64,000 nucleotides of DNA from Paenibacillus graminis (lineage in GTDB: Bacteria; Bacillota; Bacilli; Paenibacillales; Paenibacillaceae). Positions 8,765 through 16,206 of this stretch are shown here, one piece after another (the first letter of the stretch is position 1; each line of letters starts with the position of its first letter). A program made the translations under genes and the position numbers. Below the pieces are notes generated by a model that ran no database searches, had not been told where the DNA came from, and saw only the letters and a program-made list of their open reading frames with translations. The stretch spans positions 1,736,001 through 1,800,000 of the forward strand of contig NZ_CP009287.1 in assembly GCF_000758705.1 (NCBI RefSeq), written 5' to 3'.

Positions 8765-9901
8765 ATGAAACAAGTGGAAAATACGGCTTGGGTAGAAGAA
8801 GCCTGGAGTAAGGCACTGGAGAAAACAGTTATAAACAGCCAAAGAATCGGCGCTGAATTCCCTCATGCGGGTCAGAGCGGCAAATATGTGCTGGAAGCCC
8901 CGGATTGGTGGACCGCCGGATTTTGGCCGGGGATGCTGTGGCAGTTCTACGGTGAATGCGGTGACGAGAGCCTGAGAGCGATTGCCGAGCGCTGTGAGAA
9001 AAGGCTTGACGAGGTGCTGGACGGCTACGTCAAGCTGGATCATGATCTTGGCTTTATGTGGATTCTCACCAGTGTGGCGAACTTCAAGCTGACCGGAAAC
9101 GGAATGTCCCGTATCCGGGCATTAAAAGCGGCTAATTACTTGTCTGCCCGCTTCAACCTGAAAGGCCGCTATATCCGGGCCTGGAATCCTTGGCGGGAAG
9201 GGGAGAACAACAGTGGTGTTGCAATTATTGACTGCTGCATGAATACCAGCCTGTTGTTCTGGGCTTCCGCAGAGACCGGCGATCCGCGCTACCGTCATAT
9301 CGCCGAGGCGCATATGGATACCGTGCTGGAGCATTTCATCCGGGCGGACGGTTCGGTATACCATATCGTCAACTTCAATCCGGAGACGGGTGAGGTGAAG
9401 GAGAAGCTCGGGGGGCAGGGCTACGGTCCTGAATCTGCCTGGTCGCGCGGCACAGCCTGGGCTGTTTACGGCCTGACGCTGGCGTACAGCCATTCGGGCA
9501 AACAGGAGTATCTGCATGCTGCCCAGCGGGTTGCGCATTTCTTTTTGACCCGGCTTCCGGAGGATCATGTTCCCCATTGGGACTTCCGGGCGTCAGGGGA
9601 AACCGGTGAAATCCGCGATACCTCTGCCGGCTCCTGCGCAGCGAGCGGCCTGCTGCTGCTGGCCCGCCTGGTAGACCATTCGGAGTCACATGTGTACCGT
9701 AGCGGTGCGCTGAAGATCATGGAGTCCCTCTACCGGAATTACGGAACCTGGAACCAGCCGGACGAGGAAGGGCTGCTGCTTCACGGAACAAGCAACTATC
9801 CGGAGAACCGCAACGTTGGCGTTCCCCTTATCTACGGCGATTTTTTTTATGTCGAGGCACTGGCCCGGCTTAAAGAAGCCGGCCCGTTCTACTGGGAATA
9901 G
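8765..9901 (+). CDS. GH88 unsaturated glucuronyl hydrolase
   Basis: 378 aa cytoplasmic enzyme of glycoside hydrolase family 88, which hydrolyses the unsaturated uronic acid that lyases leave at the non-reducing end. Family marks: PDWWTAGFWPGMLW near residue 40; KLDHDLGFMW, whose second Asp matches the first catalytic Asp; NNSGVAIIDCCMNTSLLFWA, with the second catalytic Asp; then WSRGTAWAVYGL. Length is normal for the family. It completes a lyase-plus-hydrolase pathway with the preceding gene and is the last gene of the operon. The following 170 bases hold an inverted repeat (TGAGAGT at 9991-9997 with ACTCTCA at 10016-10022) with no clear T run. Confidence 0.93.
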   Translation: MKQVENTAWVEEAWSKALEKTVINSQRIGAEFPHAGQSGKYVLEAPDWWTAGFWPGMLWQFYGECGDESLRAIAERCEKRLDEVLDGYVKLDHDLGFMWILTSVANFKLTGNGMSRIRALKAANYLSARFNLKGRYIRAWNPWREGENNSGVAIIDCCMNTSLLFWASAETGDPRYRHIAEAHMDTVLEHFIRADGSVYHIVNFNPETGEVKEKLGGQGYGPESAWSRGTAWAVYGLTLAYSHSGKQEYLHAAQRVAHFFLTRLPEDHVPHWDFRASGETGEIRDTSAGSCAASGLLLLARLVDHSESHVYRSGALKIMESLYRNYGTWNQPDEEGLLLHGTSNYPENRNVGVPLIYGDFFYVEALARLKEAGPFYWE

Positions 9902-10071
9902 GAGCATTTCCCGTTGATTTCCGGGTTCGATATAACTAAAGATCCGAACGAAACTGAGACAGCGCCGAAGGCAATCTTTTAGCACCCTGGTGAGAGTTAA
10001 TAAATTTTTCATATGACTCTCAGTGTTACTTAAGCTATAATGAGGTCTAAAAAAGAAAACGGGGCGTTAGA

Positions 10072-11424
10072 ATGAATCAGTTTAAAGGTGAAAAAAGCCT
10101 GCTTTCGGAGAAAAAGGAGCGTTTTTCTTCCAGCGGCTTTATTTTTGCGGCCATTGGCAGCTCAGTGGGTCTGGGGAATATGTGGAAGTTCCCTTATATT
10201 ACAGGAGAAAATGGGGGAGCGGCTTTTTTCCTGCTCTTCATCGTCTGTCTGGTGCTGATCGGCTTGCCGGTATTGCTGGCTGAACTGGCCATCGGACGCA
10301 GCGGACGCGGAAGCGCGGCGACGTCGTTCATACGGGCCGGAGGCGGGAAAGGCTGGAAGGCAGCCGGAATTCTGCAAGTGGTGGCTCCGTTTCTGATCCT
10401 TTCCTTTTATATAATTGTTGCAGGCTGGACGCTGAACTACGCGGTGATCGCCTTCAATGGACAGCTGTTCAGCACAAGTGATTACGCGGGTCAATTTGGC
10501 TCCTTTGTCTCAGGGTATATGCCGATTGTCTGGCAGGGCGCAGCTATGCTGATTACGGCAGGGGTAGTCATCCTTGGGGTTTCTGGCGGGATTGAGAAAT
10601 TTAATAAAGTATTGATTCCCGGCCTGGTTGTTCTCCTTATTGTGTTGATGATCCGCGCGGTAACACTGCCGGGTGCAGGCGAAGGGGTATCCTTTTTCCT
10701 CAAACCTGACTTCTCGGTGCTGACGGCCGAATCCGCACTGGTCGCCTTGGGACATGCCTTCTTCTCACTGTCGCTCGGGATGGGGATTCTGCTGACTTAC
10801 GGTTCTTATGTGGACAAAAGACAGTCGCTGGGCAGCGCTGCACTAGCGATTGGCGCCGGAGATTTGGTATACGCGTTTATCGCCGGTCTGATTATTTTTC
10901 CGACGACATTCTCGTTTGGCATTGCCCCCGATCAAGGGCCTTCACTGATTTTTATCGCGCTGCCGGCAGCTTTCTCGGCCATGCCTTTCGGTTCGTTCTT
11001 CGGCGGCCTGTTCTTCATTCTGCTGGCGATTGCTGCTTTGACCTCGGCCGTATCCCTGCTTGAAGTACCTGTATCCTTCGCTATGGAGCGCTGGAACTGG
11101 AGCCGCCAGCGTGCCGTCTGGATCTTGTCTCTCATCTGTTTCCTGCTCGGCATTCCTTCAGCGATGTCGCTCGGAATGTTCCCGGAGCTTACATTCGGCG
11201 GAAAAGCCCTGTTTGACTGGATGGATTTCATCACCTCCAACATTATGCTGCCGCTGGGCGGCCTGCTGATTACCATCTTTGCCGGATATTTCTGGAAGGG
11301 GGCAGCGGAAGCAGCCGGGCTGCAGGCGCGCTGGTTCCGCGTCTGGCTGTTCATGCTCCGGTATGTCGCCCCGGTTCTGGTGTTCCTGGTGCTGCTGCAT
11401 ACCTCGGGAATTTTGACCTTTTAA
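10072..11424 (+). CDS. neurotransmitter:sodium symporter (NSS) family transporter
   Basis: 450 aa integral membrane protein of the bacterial NSS (LeuT/MhsT-like) family, importing an amino acid or related amine with Na+. The first helix has the signature FIFAAIGSSVGLGNMWKFPY, followed by GENGGAAFF; the sequence contains about 11 hydrophobic helices, as in most bacterial homologues. GGGGCG precedes the ATG. A TATAAT at 10036-10041 with a weak upstream TGACTC may be the promoter. It stands alone, with a terminator downstream. Substrate not predictable; Trp, Leu, Ala or Tyr are all known in the family. Confidence 0.93.
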   Translation: MNQFKGEKSLLSEKKERFSSSGFIFAAIGSSVGLGNMWKFPYITGENGGAAFFLLFIVCLVLIGLPVLLAELAIGRSGRGSAATSFIRAGGGKGWKAAGILQVVAPFLILSFYIIVAGWTLNYAVIAFNGQLFSTSDYAGQFGSFVSGYMPIVWQGAAMLITAGVVILGVSGGIEKFNKVLIPGLVVLLIVLMIRAVTLPGAGEGVSFFLKPDFSVLTAESALVALGHAFFSLSLGMGILLTYGSYVDKRQSLGSAALAIGAGDLVYAFIAGLIIFPTTFSFGIAPDQGPSLIFIALPAAFSAMPFGSFFGGLFFILLAIAALTSAVSLLEVPVSFAMERWNWSRQRAVWILSLICFLLGIPSAMSLGMFPELTFGGKALFDWMDFITSNIMLPLGGLLITIFAGYFWKGAAEAAGLQARWFRVWLFMLRYVAPVLVFLVLLHTSGILTF

Positions 11425-11473
11425 TGTAACATTGCATTTTCAGTAAGGCGAATGAATGTATTATATACAGAGC

Positions 11474-11507
11474 CCACTCTCCCTTAATTGCGGAGAGTGG
11501 TTTTTTT
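11474..11507 (+). terminator. terminator of the NSS transporter gene
   Basis: CCACTCTCC (11474-11482) pairs with GGAGAGTGG (11492-11500), a 9-bp perfect stem followed by seven T (11501-11507). Confidence 0.92.
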
Positions 11508-11537
11508 GTATCTTAACTGGCGGATGCTCGTCTCCGA

Positions 11538-12305
11538 TCAAACCGAAGTCCAGCCCCCGTCCACGTACAGTGTCTGGCCAGTCGTGTAGCTGGAAGCGTC
11601 TGAGGCAAAATAGATGGCTGCACCGTTCAATTCCTCCGGATTGCCGGGCCGGCCGAGGGGGCACTGCGCATTGTACAGCTGGAGAAAACTGTCCTGATAC
11701 AGGGCGCGTTCCGTCATTTCCGTACGGAACAGGCTGGGACCAATGGCATTAACCGTTATGCCATACGGAGCCAGGGAAGCCCCCATGCCCCGGGTCATAC
11801 TCAAAACCGCGCCTTTGGAGGCATTATAGGCATGAAGCGGAAATGACTTGCTGCCGATCATGCCGCAGATGGAGGCCATATTGATAATCCGGCCATATTT
11901 TCTGTCCTTCATGGGCTTAATGACATGCTTGGACATAAGAAATATGCTTTTTAGGTTGGTGTCGATCACCCGGTCCCATTCATGTTCTTCCAGCTCCTCC
12001 ACCGAACCGGCGGAGGCGACCCCGGCATTGTTCACCAGAATATCGATTTTGCCCCAATGCTGTACAATCGCTTGGACCGCAGCCTCAATCTCATCCTCCC
12101 GGATCACATCGCATCCCAGTGACAGGGTCTGGCGGCCTGCGGCTTCTATTTCCCTGGCCGGTTCTGCCAGCTTGTCCGGTCTTAGATCCAGAAGGGCCAC
12201 ATCCGCGCCCTGTGCGGCGAACGCCTTAGCCAATTCTGCGCCAATCCCGCCAGCAGCGCCGGTTACAACGGCCACTCTGCCGCTTAAATCAAACAGATTA
12301 TTCAT
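11538..12305 (-). CDS. short-chain dehydrogenase/reductase (SDR)
   Basis: 255 aa classical SDR. It shows the NAD(P)-binding TGAAGGIG, DVALLDLRPDK (the Asp after the second strand favours NAD(H)), NNAG, the catalytic Ser in NMAS, YNASK, and the C-terminal GQTLYVDGG. AAGGAGG lies 7 bases before the ATG. The closest functional classes by overall look are gluconate 5-dehydrogenase or 3-oxoacyl reductase types, but the substrate cannot be assigned. It is divergent from the PucR-type regulator with 130 bases between, so regulation by that neighbour is plausible. Confidence 0.92.
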   Translation of the reverse strand: MNNLFDLSGRVAVVTGAAGGIGAELAKAFAAQGADVALLDLRPDKLAEPAREIEAAGRQTLSLGCDVIREDEIEAAVQAIVQHWGKIDILVNNAGVASAGSVEELEEHEWDRVIDTNLKSIFLMSKHVIKPMKDRKYGRIINMASICGMIGSKSFPLHAYNASKGAVLSMTRGMGASLAPYGITVNAIGPSLFRTEMTERALYQDSFLQLYNAQCPLGRPGNPEELNGAAIYFASDASSYTTGQTLYVDGGWTSV

Positions 12306-12385
12306 GATTAACCTCCTTCTTCATCGTCAGCTTCAATGTAACATAGACCTTTTAATGATCATATATATGGAAAATATAAAAATAA

Positions 12386-12415
12386 TTGGAATCGTTGTGC
12401 AGCTCGCACTATAAT
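12386..12415 (+). promoter_or_regulatory. putative promoter of the PucR-type regulator
   Basis: TTGGAA (12386-12391), an 18-base spacer and TATAAT (12410-12415), placed 19 bases before the start codon of the regulator. Confidence 0.5.
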
Positions 12416-12433
12416 TAATAAAGGGTGAGAGTG

Positions 12434-14005
12434 ATGAGTATTAGCTTTGAGCAATTGAGCAGGCATTTTGGCAAGCAAGCGGTGCATGTTCATCGGAACA
12501 GGAGATTAGAGAATGAGGTTTACAGTGATGCTGTACTGATTACGAAGAGTCTAACGTCCTTTGCGCCTGAATTTATCTATGTGGGCAAGAGATCCATGCT
12601 GCCGGGGAATGCCGCTAATATGGAGAATGCCAGCCTGGTGCTGATCAATGATGCAGAGCTTCCAGTACAGGAGGATGTGGAGACCTGCCCGAATATCATT
12701 GAGTTTACAGCGGGAGAAGATGTCTTCGAAATCTACAATCAGACCAGGGAGCTCTTTCTGGAACAAGCGGAAACGGAGCAGGCAAAGGCCAAGCTGCTCA
12801 AAGCTTTTGCGGCCGGAAAAGGGATGGAGCATATCGTATCGGTGGCGGCGGATATATTGGGGAATCCGGTAATCGTCATTGATTTAAGCTATAAAGTGCT
12901 GGCCTGTTCGGACAGTGAGGTAACCGATCCGGTCTGGAGAGATAATCTGCAGAAGGGCTACTGCTCTTATGATTTTATAGCCACCGTCAAAAAGATGAAA
13001 AGCGTGCAAAACGGTGTAAAGTCTGAGGAGCCGTATGAAGTATTCTGCAGTGGCAGTGCTGCCGCGAAGGTGGTGGCCAAGATTAAAATCGGGGACAAGC
13101 CTGTCGGCAATCTTATTTTGCTGGGCACTGAACGGCCTATCCATCGGAGGGACCATAATCTAGCCGCTTTTGCCGGTGAGATGGTAGCGGCGGAGCTGCA
13201 GAAGAACAGCTTTTACCGGAATTCCACGCATGCCGTGTATGAAGAGTTGATCTACGATCTGCTGGAGAATCACTTGAGCGGCAAAGAACTTGTCCAAGAG
13301 AGACTCCGGAGCGGTAATATCAGGCTGAACGGCAGGCTGTCGGTGCTGGTGTTGGACATAACGCGGTATAATGCTTGCGGCAAATATAACGGGTATTTAC
13401 GGGACCGGATCAGTTCGCTTTTTTCTGCGGAACGTCAGATCTTTTATAATGAGCATATTGTCAGTGTCAGGGAAAGGGAGCTTAGGGCAGCAAGAATGGA
13501 ATTTGGTCCCGATATGCACGAATTCCTGACCTCGAATCAGATTCGCCTGGGAATCAGCAGTGAATTCAGCGATATTGCGGATTGCCGCAAATATTATCTG
13601 CAGGCGGTCAAAGCGCTGGAGATCGGCCTGATCGCCCTGCCAGCCGACCCGGTGGTCTTATACTCCGATGTGCAGCTGTATGACATGTTGTCTGCCTATA
13701 CACAGAATGATTACCGGGATGTATGCCATCCGGCGCTGCTCACTTTGCGGGATTATGACGGGAAGCACCATGCTGACCTGTACCATACCCTTTTTATCTA
13801 TCTGAAGAACAACCGGCAGCTGCAAAAAACCGCAGTCGAGCTGTTCATCCACCGCAACACCCTGCGGTACCGTCTTCAGCAGATCAGTGAATTGATCCAT
13901 GTTGATTTAGACAATATTGATAACGTTCTTAAATTATATATGTCTTATAAAATGACCGCCTACCTTGATAGATTGAGGGAAGCAGGAGAATGCCCAAGCG
14001 GATAG
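12434..14005 (+). CDS. PucR-family transcriptional regulator
   Basis: About 523 aa. The N-terminal region resembles the PucR/purine-catabolism sensory half, the middle (about 110-260) looks GAF-like (IVIDLSYKVLACSDSEV), and the C-terminus has the PucR helix-turn-helix (TAVELFIHRNTLRYRLQQI). The ATG at 12434 has GGGTGAG upstream; an in-frame GTG at 12425 overlaps that site. Members of this family control purine, proline, GABA or sugar-acid catabolism. Here the divergent SDR gene is the obvious candidate target (inference). No other target is visible. Confidence 0.88.
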   Translation: MSISFEQLSRHFGKQAVHVHRNRRLENEVYSDAVLITKSLTSFAPEFIYVGKRSMLPGNAANMENASLVLINDAELPVQEDVETCPNIIEFTAGEDVFEIYNQTRELFLEQAETEQAKAKLLKAFAAGKGMEHIVSVAADILGNPVIVIDLSYKVLACSDSEVTDPVWRDNLQKGYCSYDFIATVKKMKSVQNGVKSEEPYEVFCSGSAAAKVVAKIKIGDKPVGNLILLGTERPIHRRDHNLAAFAGEMVAAELQKNSFYRNSTHAVYEELIYDLLENHLSGKELVQERLRSGNIRLNGRLSVLVLDITRYNACGKYNGYLRDRISSLFSAERQIFYNEHIVSVRERELRAARMEFGPDMHEFLTSNQIRLGISSEFSDIADCRKYYLQAVKALEIGLIALPADPVVLYSDVQLYDMLSAYTQNDYRDVCHPALLTLRDYDGKHHADLYHTLFIYLKNNRQLQKTAVELFIHRNTLRYRLQQISELIHVDLDNIDNVLKLYMSYKMTAYLDRLREAGECPSG

Positions 14006-14054
14006 ATGATAAAGAAATAAGTCCTCTGTACATGCACTTCTAGGCGTTTACCCA

Positions 14055-14062
14055 CATACAAT
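14055..14062 (+). promoter_or_regulatory. possible sigma-E-type -10 element of sigK
   Basis: CATACAAT matches the known -10 consensus of sporulation sigma-E promoters (CATACANT), about 70 bases before sigK. A convincing -35 box was not seen, so this rests on the -10 match plus the known sigma-E control of sigK in Bacillus. Confidence 0.3.
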
Positions 14063-14071
14063 AAAAGGACC

Positions 14072-14107
14072 ATGAACCCGTAGTTCGAACTACAGATCGG
14101 TTTCATT
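14072..14107. repeat. palindromic stem-loop in the sigK leader
   Basis: GTAGTTCGAACTAC at 14080-14093 is a 14-bp perfect palindrome, and the flanks (ATGAACC on the left, GGTTTCAT on the right) can pair imperfectly to extend it. It sits between the putative sigma-E -10 box and the sigK ribosome binding site. No T run follows, so it is not an ordinary terminator. Function unknown; an operator or RNA hairpin is possible. Confidence 0.45.
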
Positions 14108-14133
14108 GTACATGTGCGGGAGGTGTCGCCAAG

Positions 14134-14835
14134 TTGCCAGGAATAATAAGCACGATAGCGCTGCTGATCAAAGAACTGACACTGCTGGTATCCTACGTAA
14201 GGAACAATGCTTTTCCCCAGCCGCTCTCTGAACAGGATGAAAGCAAATACTTAGGGAGGATGGCGGAGGGAGACGCCAAAGCACGGAATTTACTGATCGA
14301 ACACAATCTGCGCTTAGTAGCCCACATAGTCAAAAAATTCGACAACACCGGCGAAGACATGGAAGATCTGATCTCCATCGGCACCATCGGCCTGATCAAA
14401 GCCATCGAGAGCTACCGCCCGAACAAGGGGACGAAGCTCGCCACTTTTGCTGCCCGTTGTATCGAGAATGAAATCCTCATGCATTTGAGATCGCTTAAAA
14501 AGACCAAAAAGGACGTATCCCTGCATGATCCAATCGGGACGGACAAGGAAGGCAACGAGATCACACTGATCGATATTCTTGGCTCGGACGCAGATGATAT
14601 TGTTAAAGAAGTGGATCTGAAGATTGAGAAGAGCAAGATTTACCGCAATCTCGACATCCTGGATGACCGGGAGAAGGAAGTGGTGGTCGGGCGCTTCGGC
14701 CTGGATACCGGCGGGGAAGAGCGGACGCAGCGGGAGATTGCGAAGGAGCTGGGGATTTCGCGGAGCTACGTGTCGCGGATCGAGAAGAGGGCGCTCATGA
14801 AGCTGTATCATGAGTTTTATAAGGTGAAGCGGTGA
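14134..14835 (+). CDS. sigK: sporulation RNA polymerase sigma factor, pro-sigma-K
   Basis: 233 aa late mother-cell sigma factor that directs spore coat and cortex-stage genes. The hydrophobic pro-peptide ([18 protein letters not shown]) is followed by [10 protein letters not shown], matching Bacillus pro-sigma-K around its processing site. Region 2 has [20 protein letters not shown] and [18 protein letters not shown]; region 4 ends [20 protein letters not shown]. The start is a TTG with GGGAGGTG 8 bases upstream; no in-frame ATG would keep the pro-peptide. The gene is continuous: it is not split by a skin-type element, although the AATGA core used by the Bacillus skin recombination is present in the ENEI codons near 14467. 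Identity is very secure. Confidence 0.97.
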   Translation: MPGIISTIALLIKELTLLVSYVRNNAFPQPLSEQDESKYLGRMAEGDAKARNLLIEHNLRLVAHIVKKFDNTGEDMEDLISIGTIGLIKAIESYRPNKGTKLATFAARCIENEILMHLRSLKKTKKDVSLHDPIGTDKEGNEITLIDILGSDADDIVKEVDLKIEKSKIYRNLDILDDREKEVVVGRFGLDTGGEERTQREIAKELGISRSYVSRIEKRALMKLYHEFYKVKR

Positions 14836-14842
14836 GAGTATT

Positions 14843-14869
14843 GAGTCTGTCTTTTGACAGACTCTTTTT
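14843..14869 (+). terminator. sigK terminator
   Basis: GAGTCTGTC (14843-14851) and GACAGACTC (14856-14864) form a perfect 9-bp stem with a 4-base loop, followed by five T. Confidence 0.92.
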
Positions 14870-14957
14870 AGAGCTACCGCCCCAACAAGGGGACGAAGCT
14901 TGCGACTTTTGCCGCCCGCTGTATCGAGAATGAGATATTTCTGCACCTTCGCTCACT
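14870..14957 (+). pseudogene. sigK fragment (internal segment)
   Basis: About 88 bases directly after the sigK terminator repeat part of sigK region 2. Frame reading gives [17 protein letters not shown] then [12 protein letters not shown], nearly identical to the intact gene at 14409-14496, with mostly silent differences at DNA level. There is no start, no region 4, and homology stops abruptly near 14957. It is a scar of a second sigK-like copy or of a rearrangement at sigK, and cannot encode a working factor. Confidence 0.85.
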
Positions 14958-14975
14958 GCATGTTACTATGTTTTT

Positions 14976-15043
14976 GGGATTGTTACTGGAAAGGCGAGAC
15001 CCAAAGTGTGCAGTCATGCGCATTTTGGAACTTGCCTTTTTTA
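14976..15043 (+). promoter_or_regulatory. LicT/BglG-type ribonucleic antiterminator (RAT) overlapping a terminator
   Basis: GGGATTGTTACTGG at 14976-14989 followed by AAAGGCGAGACCC to 15002 matches the RAT consensus bound by LicT/SacY-type antiterminators (GGATTGTTACTG...GGC...ACC). Its right half overlaps a terminator: AAGGC (14991-14995) pairs with GCCTT (15034-15038), CCAAAGTGTGC pairs with GCGCATTTTGG, and a T run follows. This is the classic either/or leader of a beta-glucoside-type operon. The gene behind it is a broken antiterminator, so the switch is probably a relic. Confidence 0.75.
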
Positions 15044-15057
15044 TTTTTCATAGAAGG

Positions 15058-15240
15058 GTGATTATCAGAAAGATCTTCAATAACAATGCACCGGTAGATG
15101 TGCCACCTGAGAATGTATCTTTATGCCATGATATGATCGAATACGCTAAGAACAAACTCGAGTCAGGACTCAGCGAGTACATCTATATCACATTAACAGA
15201 CCATATGAACAATGTGTTCCGGCTGTATGATGAGGGGATC
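15058..15240 (+). pseudogene. LicT/BglG-family antiterminator remnant (internal and 3' deletions)
   Basis: Following the RAT, a GTG opens a frame reading [11 protein letters not shown], the first residues of the RNA-binding CAT domain of this family. It then jumps straight to a PRD1 segment ([18 protein letters not shown], then [20 protein letters not shown]). About 50 residues of CAT domain and everything after the first half of PRD1 are missing. At about 15240 it runs into an AraC-type fragment. The intact protein would sense a PTS sugar and bind the RAT upstream. Not functional as it stands. Confidence 0.75.
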
Positions 15241-15245
15241 CCCGG

Positions 15246-15395
15246 CTGGAAAAAGCAAAAGATTTGCTTGCTTCTACCCATGAGACTGCGGCCAAAATCA
15301 GTGAATCGGTAGGGATATACAGCATCAGTTACTTCTCCACCTTGTTCAAGAAAAAGTATGGGCTGACCCCTCTGCCTTCTGCGAACAGGCGGTGA
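15246..15395 (+). pseudogene. AraC-family regulator C-terminal fragment
   Basis: The frame starting CTG at 15246 reads [19 protein letters not shown], then ISYFSTLFKKKYGLTP and ends at TGA 15393-15395. These 49 residues are the second helix-turn-helix of an AraC/YesN-type regulator. There is no start codon or N-terminal part; the segment abuts the antiterminator remnant near a GGATCC. It is a 5'-truncated relic. Confidence 0.8.
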
Positions 15396-15449
15396 TGAAA
15401 GGTACTAGGAGTGATGAAAAGTGATTGCTTCTACCTCTGTTAAGCTAAG

Positions 15450-15476
15450 AAAAAAACACCTGCTCTTCAGCAGGTG
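15450..15476 (-). terminator. terminator of the ABC-2 exporter operon
   Basis: CACCTGCT (15457-15464) and AGCAGGTG (15469-15476) form a stem. On the minus strand the stem is followed by seven T (complement of A at 15450-15456), just after the permease stop. Confidence 0.9.
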
Positions 15477-15489
15477 CTGCTTTCCCTGT

Positions 15490-16206
15490 TTATGGATGCT
15501 CGGCATATCTCCACCAGGCAAAGGTTCCGGCTATTCCGATTATCCCCGTATACGCAAGAATGACTATACTGCTCAGCTGTAGAGAACCGGTGCTTTGAAA
15601 TACCGACGGGATGGTCCATGGGAAATAGGGGGCAAATCCAAAAGAGGCCAACACATTGGAAAGAATGACGATGATCAGGATGAGCCCCAGGGGTGCCAGG
15701 TAGCCCTTGGTCACATTAGCCAAAAGAATGCTTGGTGCGGTCACAAAAATGTACAATAGCGAGGTGATAAGGAACTTAAAGAACAAACTCCAAATGAAAG
15801 CAGCGGACCCGCCTTCAACGCCCAGGATTGCTCCTACGGCAAAACCTACGGCAAACATATAGATGGAAAGTAACAGGCACCATGCTAAAATGACAAGGAA
15901 TTTGGACAATACAATTTTCGCTCTGGACACGGGCTTTGCCAGCAAATCTTTAATGGTTCTATCCGAGAACTCCCGTCCGAATACCCATGCCGCGATAAAG
16001 GTGTACCCGATAAGTCCCAGCGGGGCAAGCGTATCAAGCAATCCGGTTAAATACTGTTCCCAGTGGATACCGCCGGCGTTACTGGATAAAACATTTCCGA
16101 CGCCCATCATGATGGGCCCGAAGCCTAAAACAAGAAACACTATCCAAAACACATTGGAGCGGATAATCTTGCGAAGCTCACAATGTAAAACAGATAAAAT
16201 ATTCAT
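15490..16206 (-). CDS. ABC-2 type transporter permease
   Basis: 238 aa with six predicted membrane helices and the ABC-2 layout: ELRKIIRSNVFWIVFLVLG at the N-terminus, then EFSDRTIKDLLAKPVSRAKI after the second helix, a stretch typical of YhaP/BcrB-like and NatB-like permeases. Its ATG overlaps the stop of the ATPase gene (TAATG), showing translational coupling. The pair probably exports or resists a small amphipathic compound, or acts in envelope stress (inference). Cargo cannot be deduced. Confidence 0.88.
   Translation of the reverse strand: MNILSVLHCELRKIIRSNVFWIVFLVLGFGPIMMGVGNVLSSNAGGIHWEQYLTGLLDTLAPLGLIGYTFIAAWVFGREFSDRTIKDLLAKPVSRAKIVLSKFLVILAWCLLLSIYMFAVGFAVGAILGVEGGSAAFIWSLFFKFLITSLLYIFVTAPSILLANVTKGYLAPLGLILIIVILSNVLASFGFAPYFPWTIPSVFQSTGSLQLSSIVILAYTGIIGIAGTFAWWRYAEHP

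Noticed and set aside
9940..10030. Possible glycine riboswitch before the NSS transporter (GCGCCGAAGGC and a TGAGAGT/ACTCTCA repeat)
   Set aside because: Only the CCGAAGG core resembles the aptamer. The paired 5' GGAGAGA strand and the CTCTCAGGCAAAAGGAC strand are absent, so it does not form the known structure.
14968..15312. 114-codon frame as an intact small gene
   Set aside because: Its start lies inside the RAT/terminator and its middle is two joined antiterminator pieces; the tail is out-of-frame AraC sequence.
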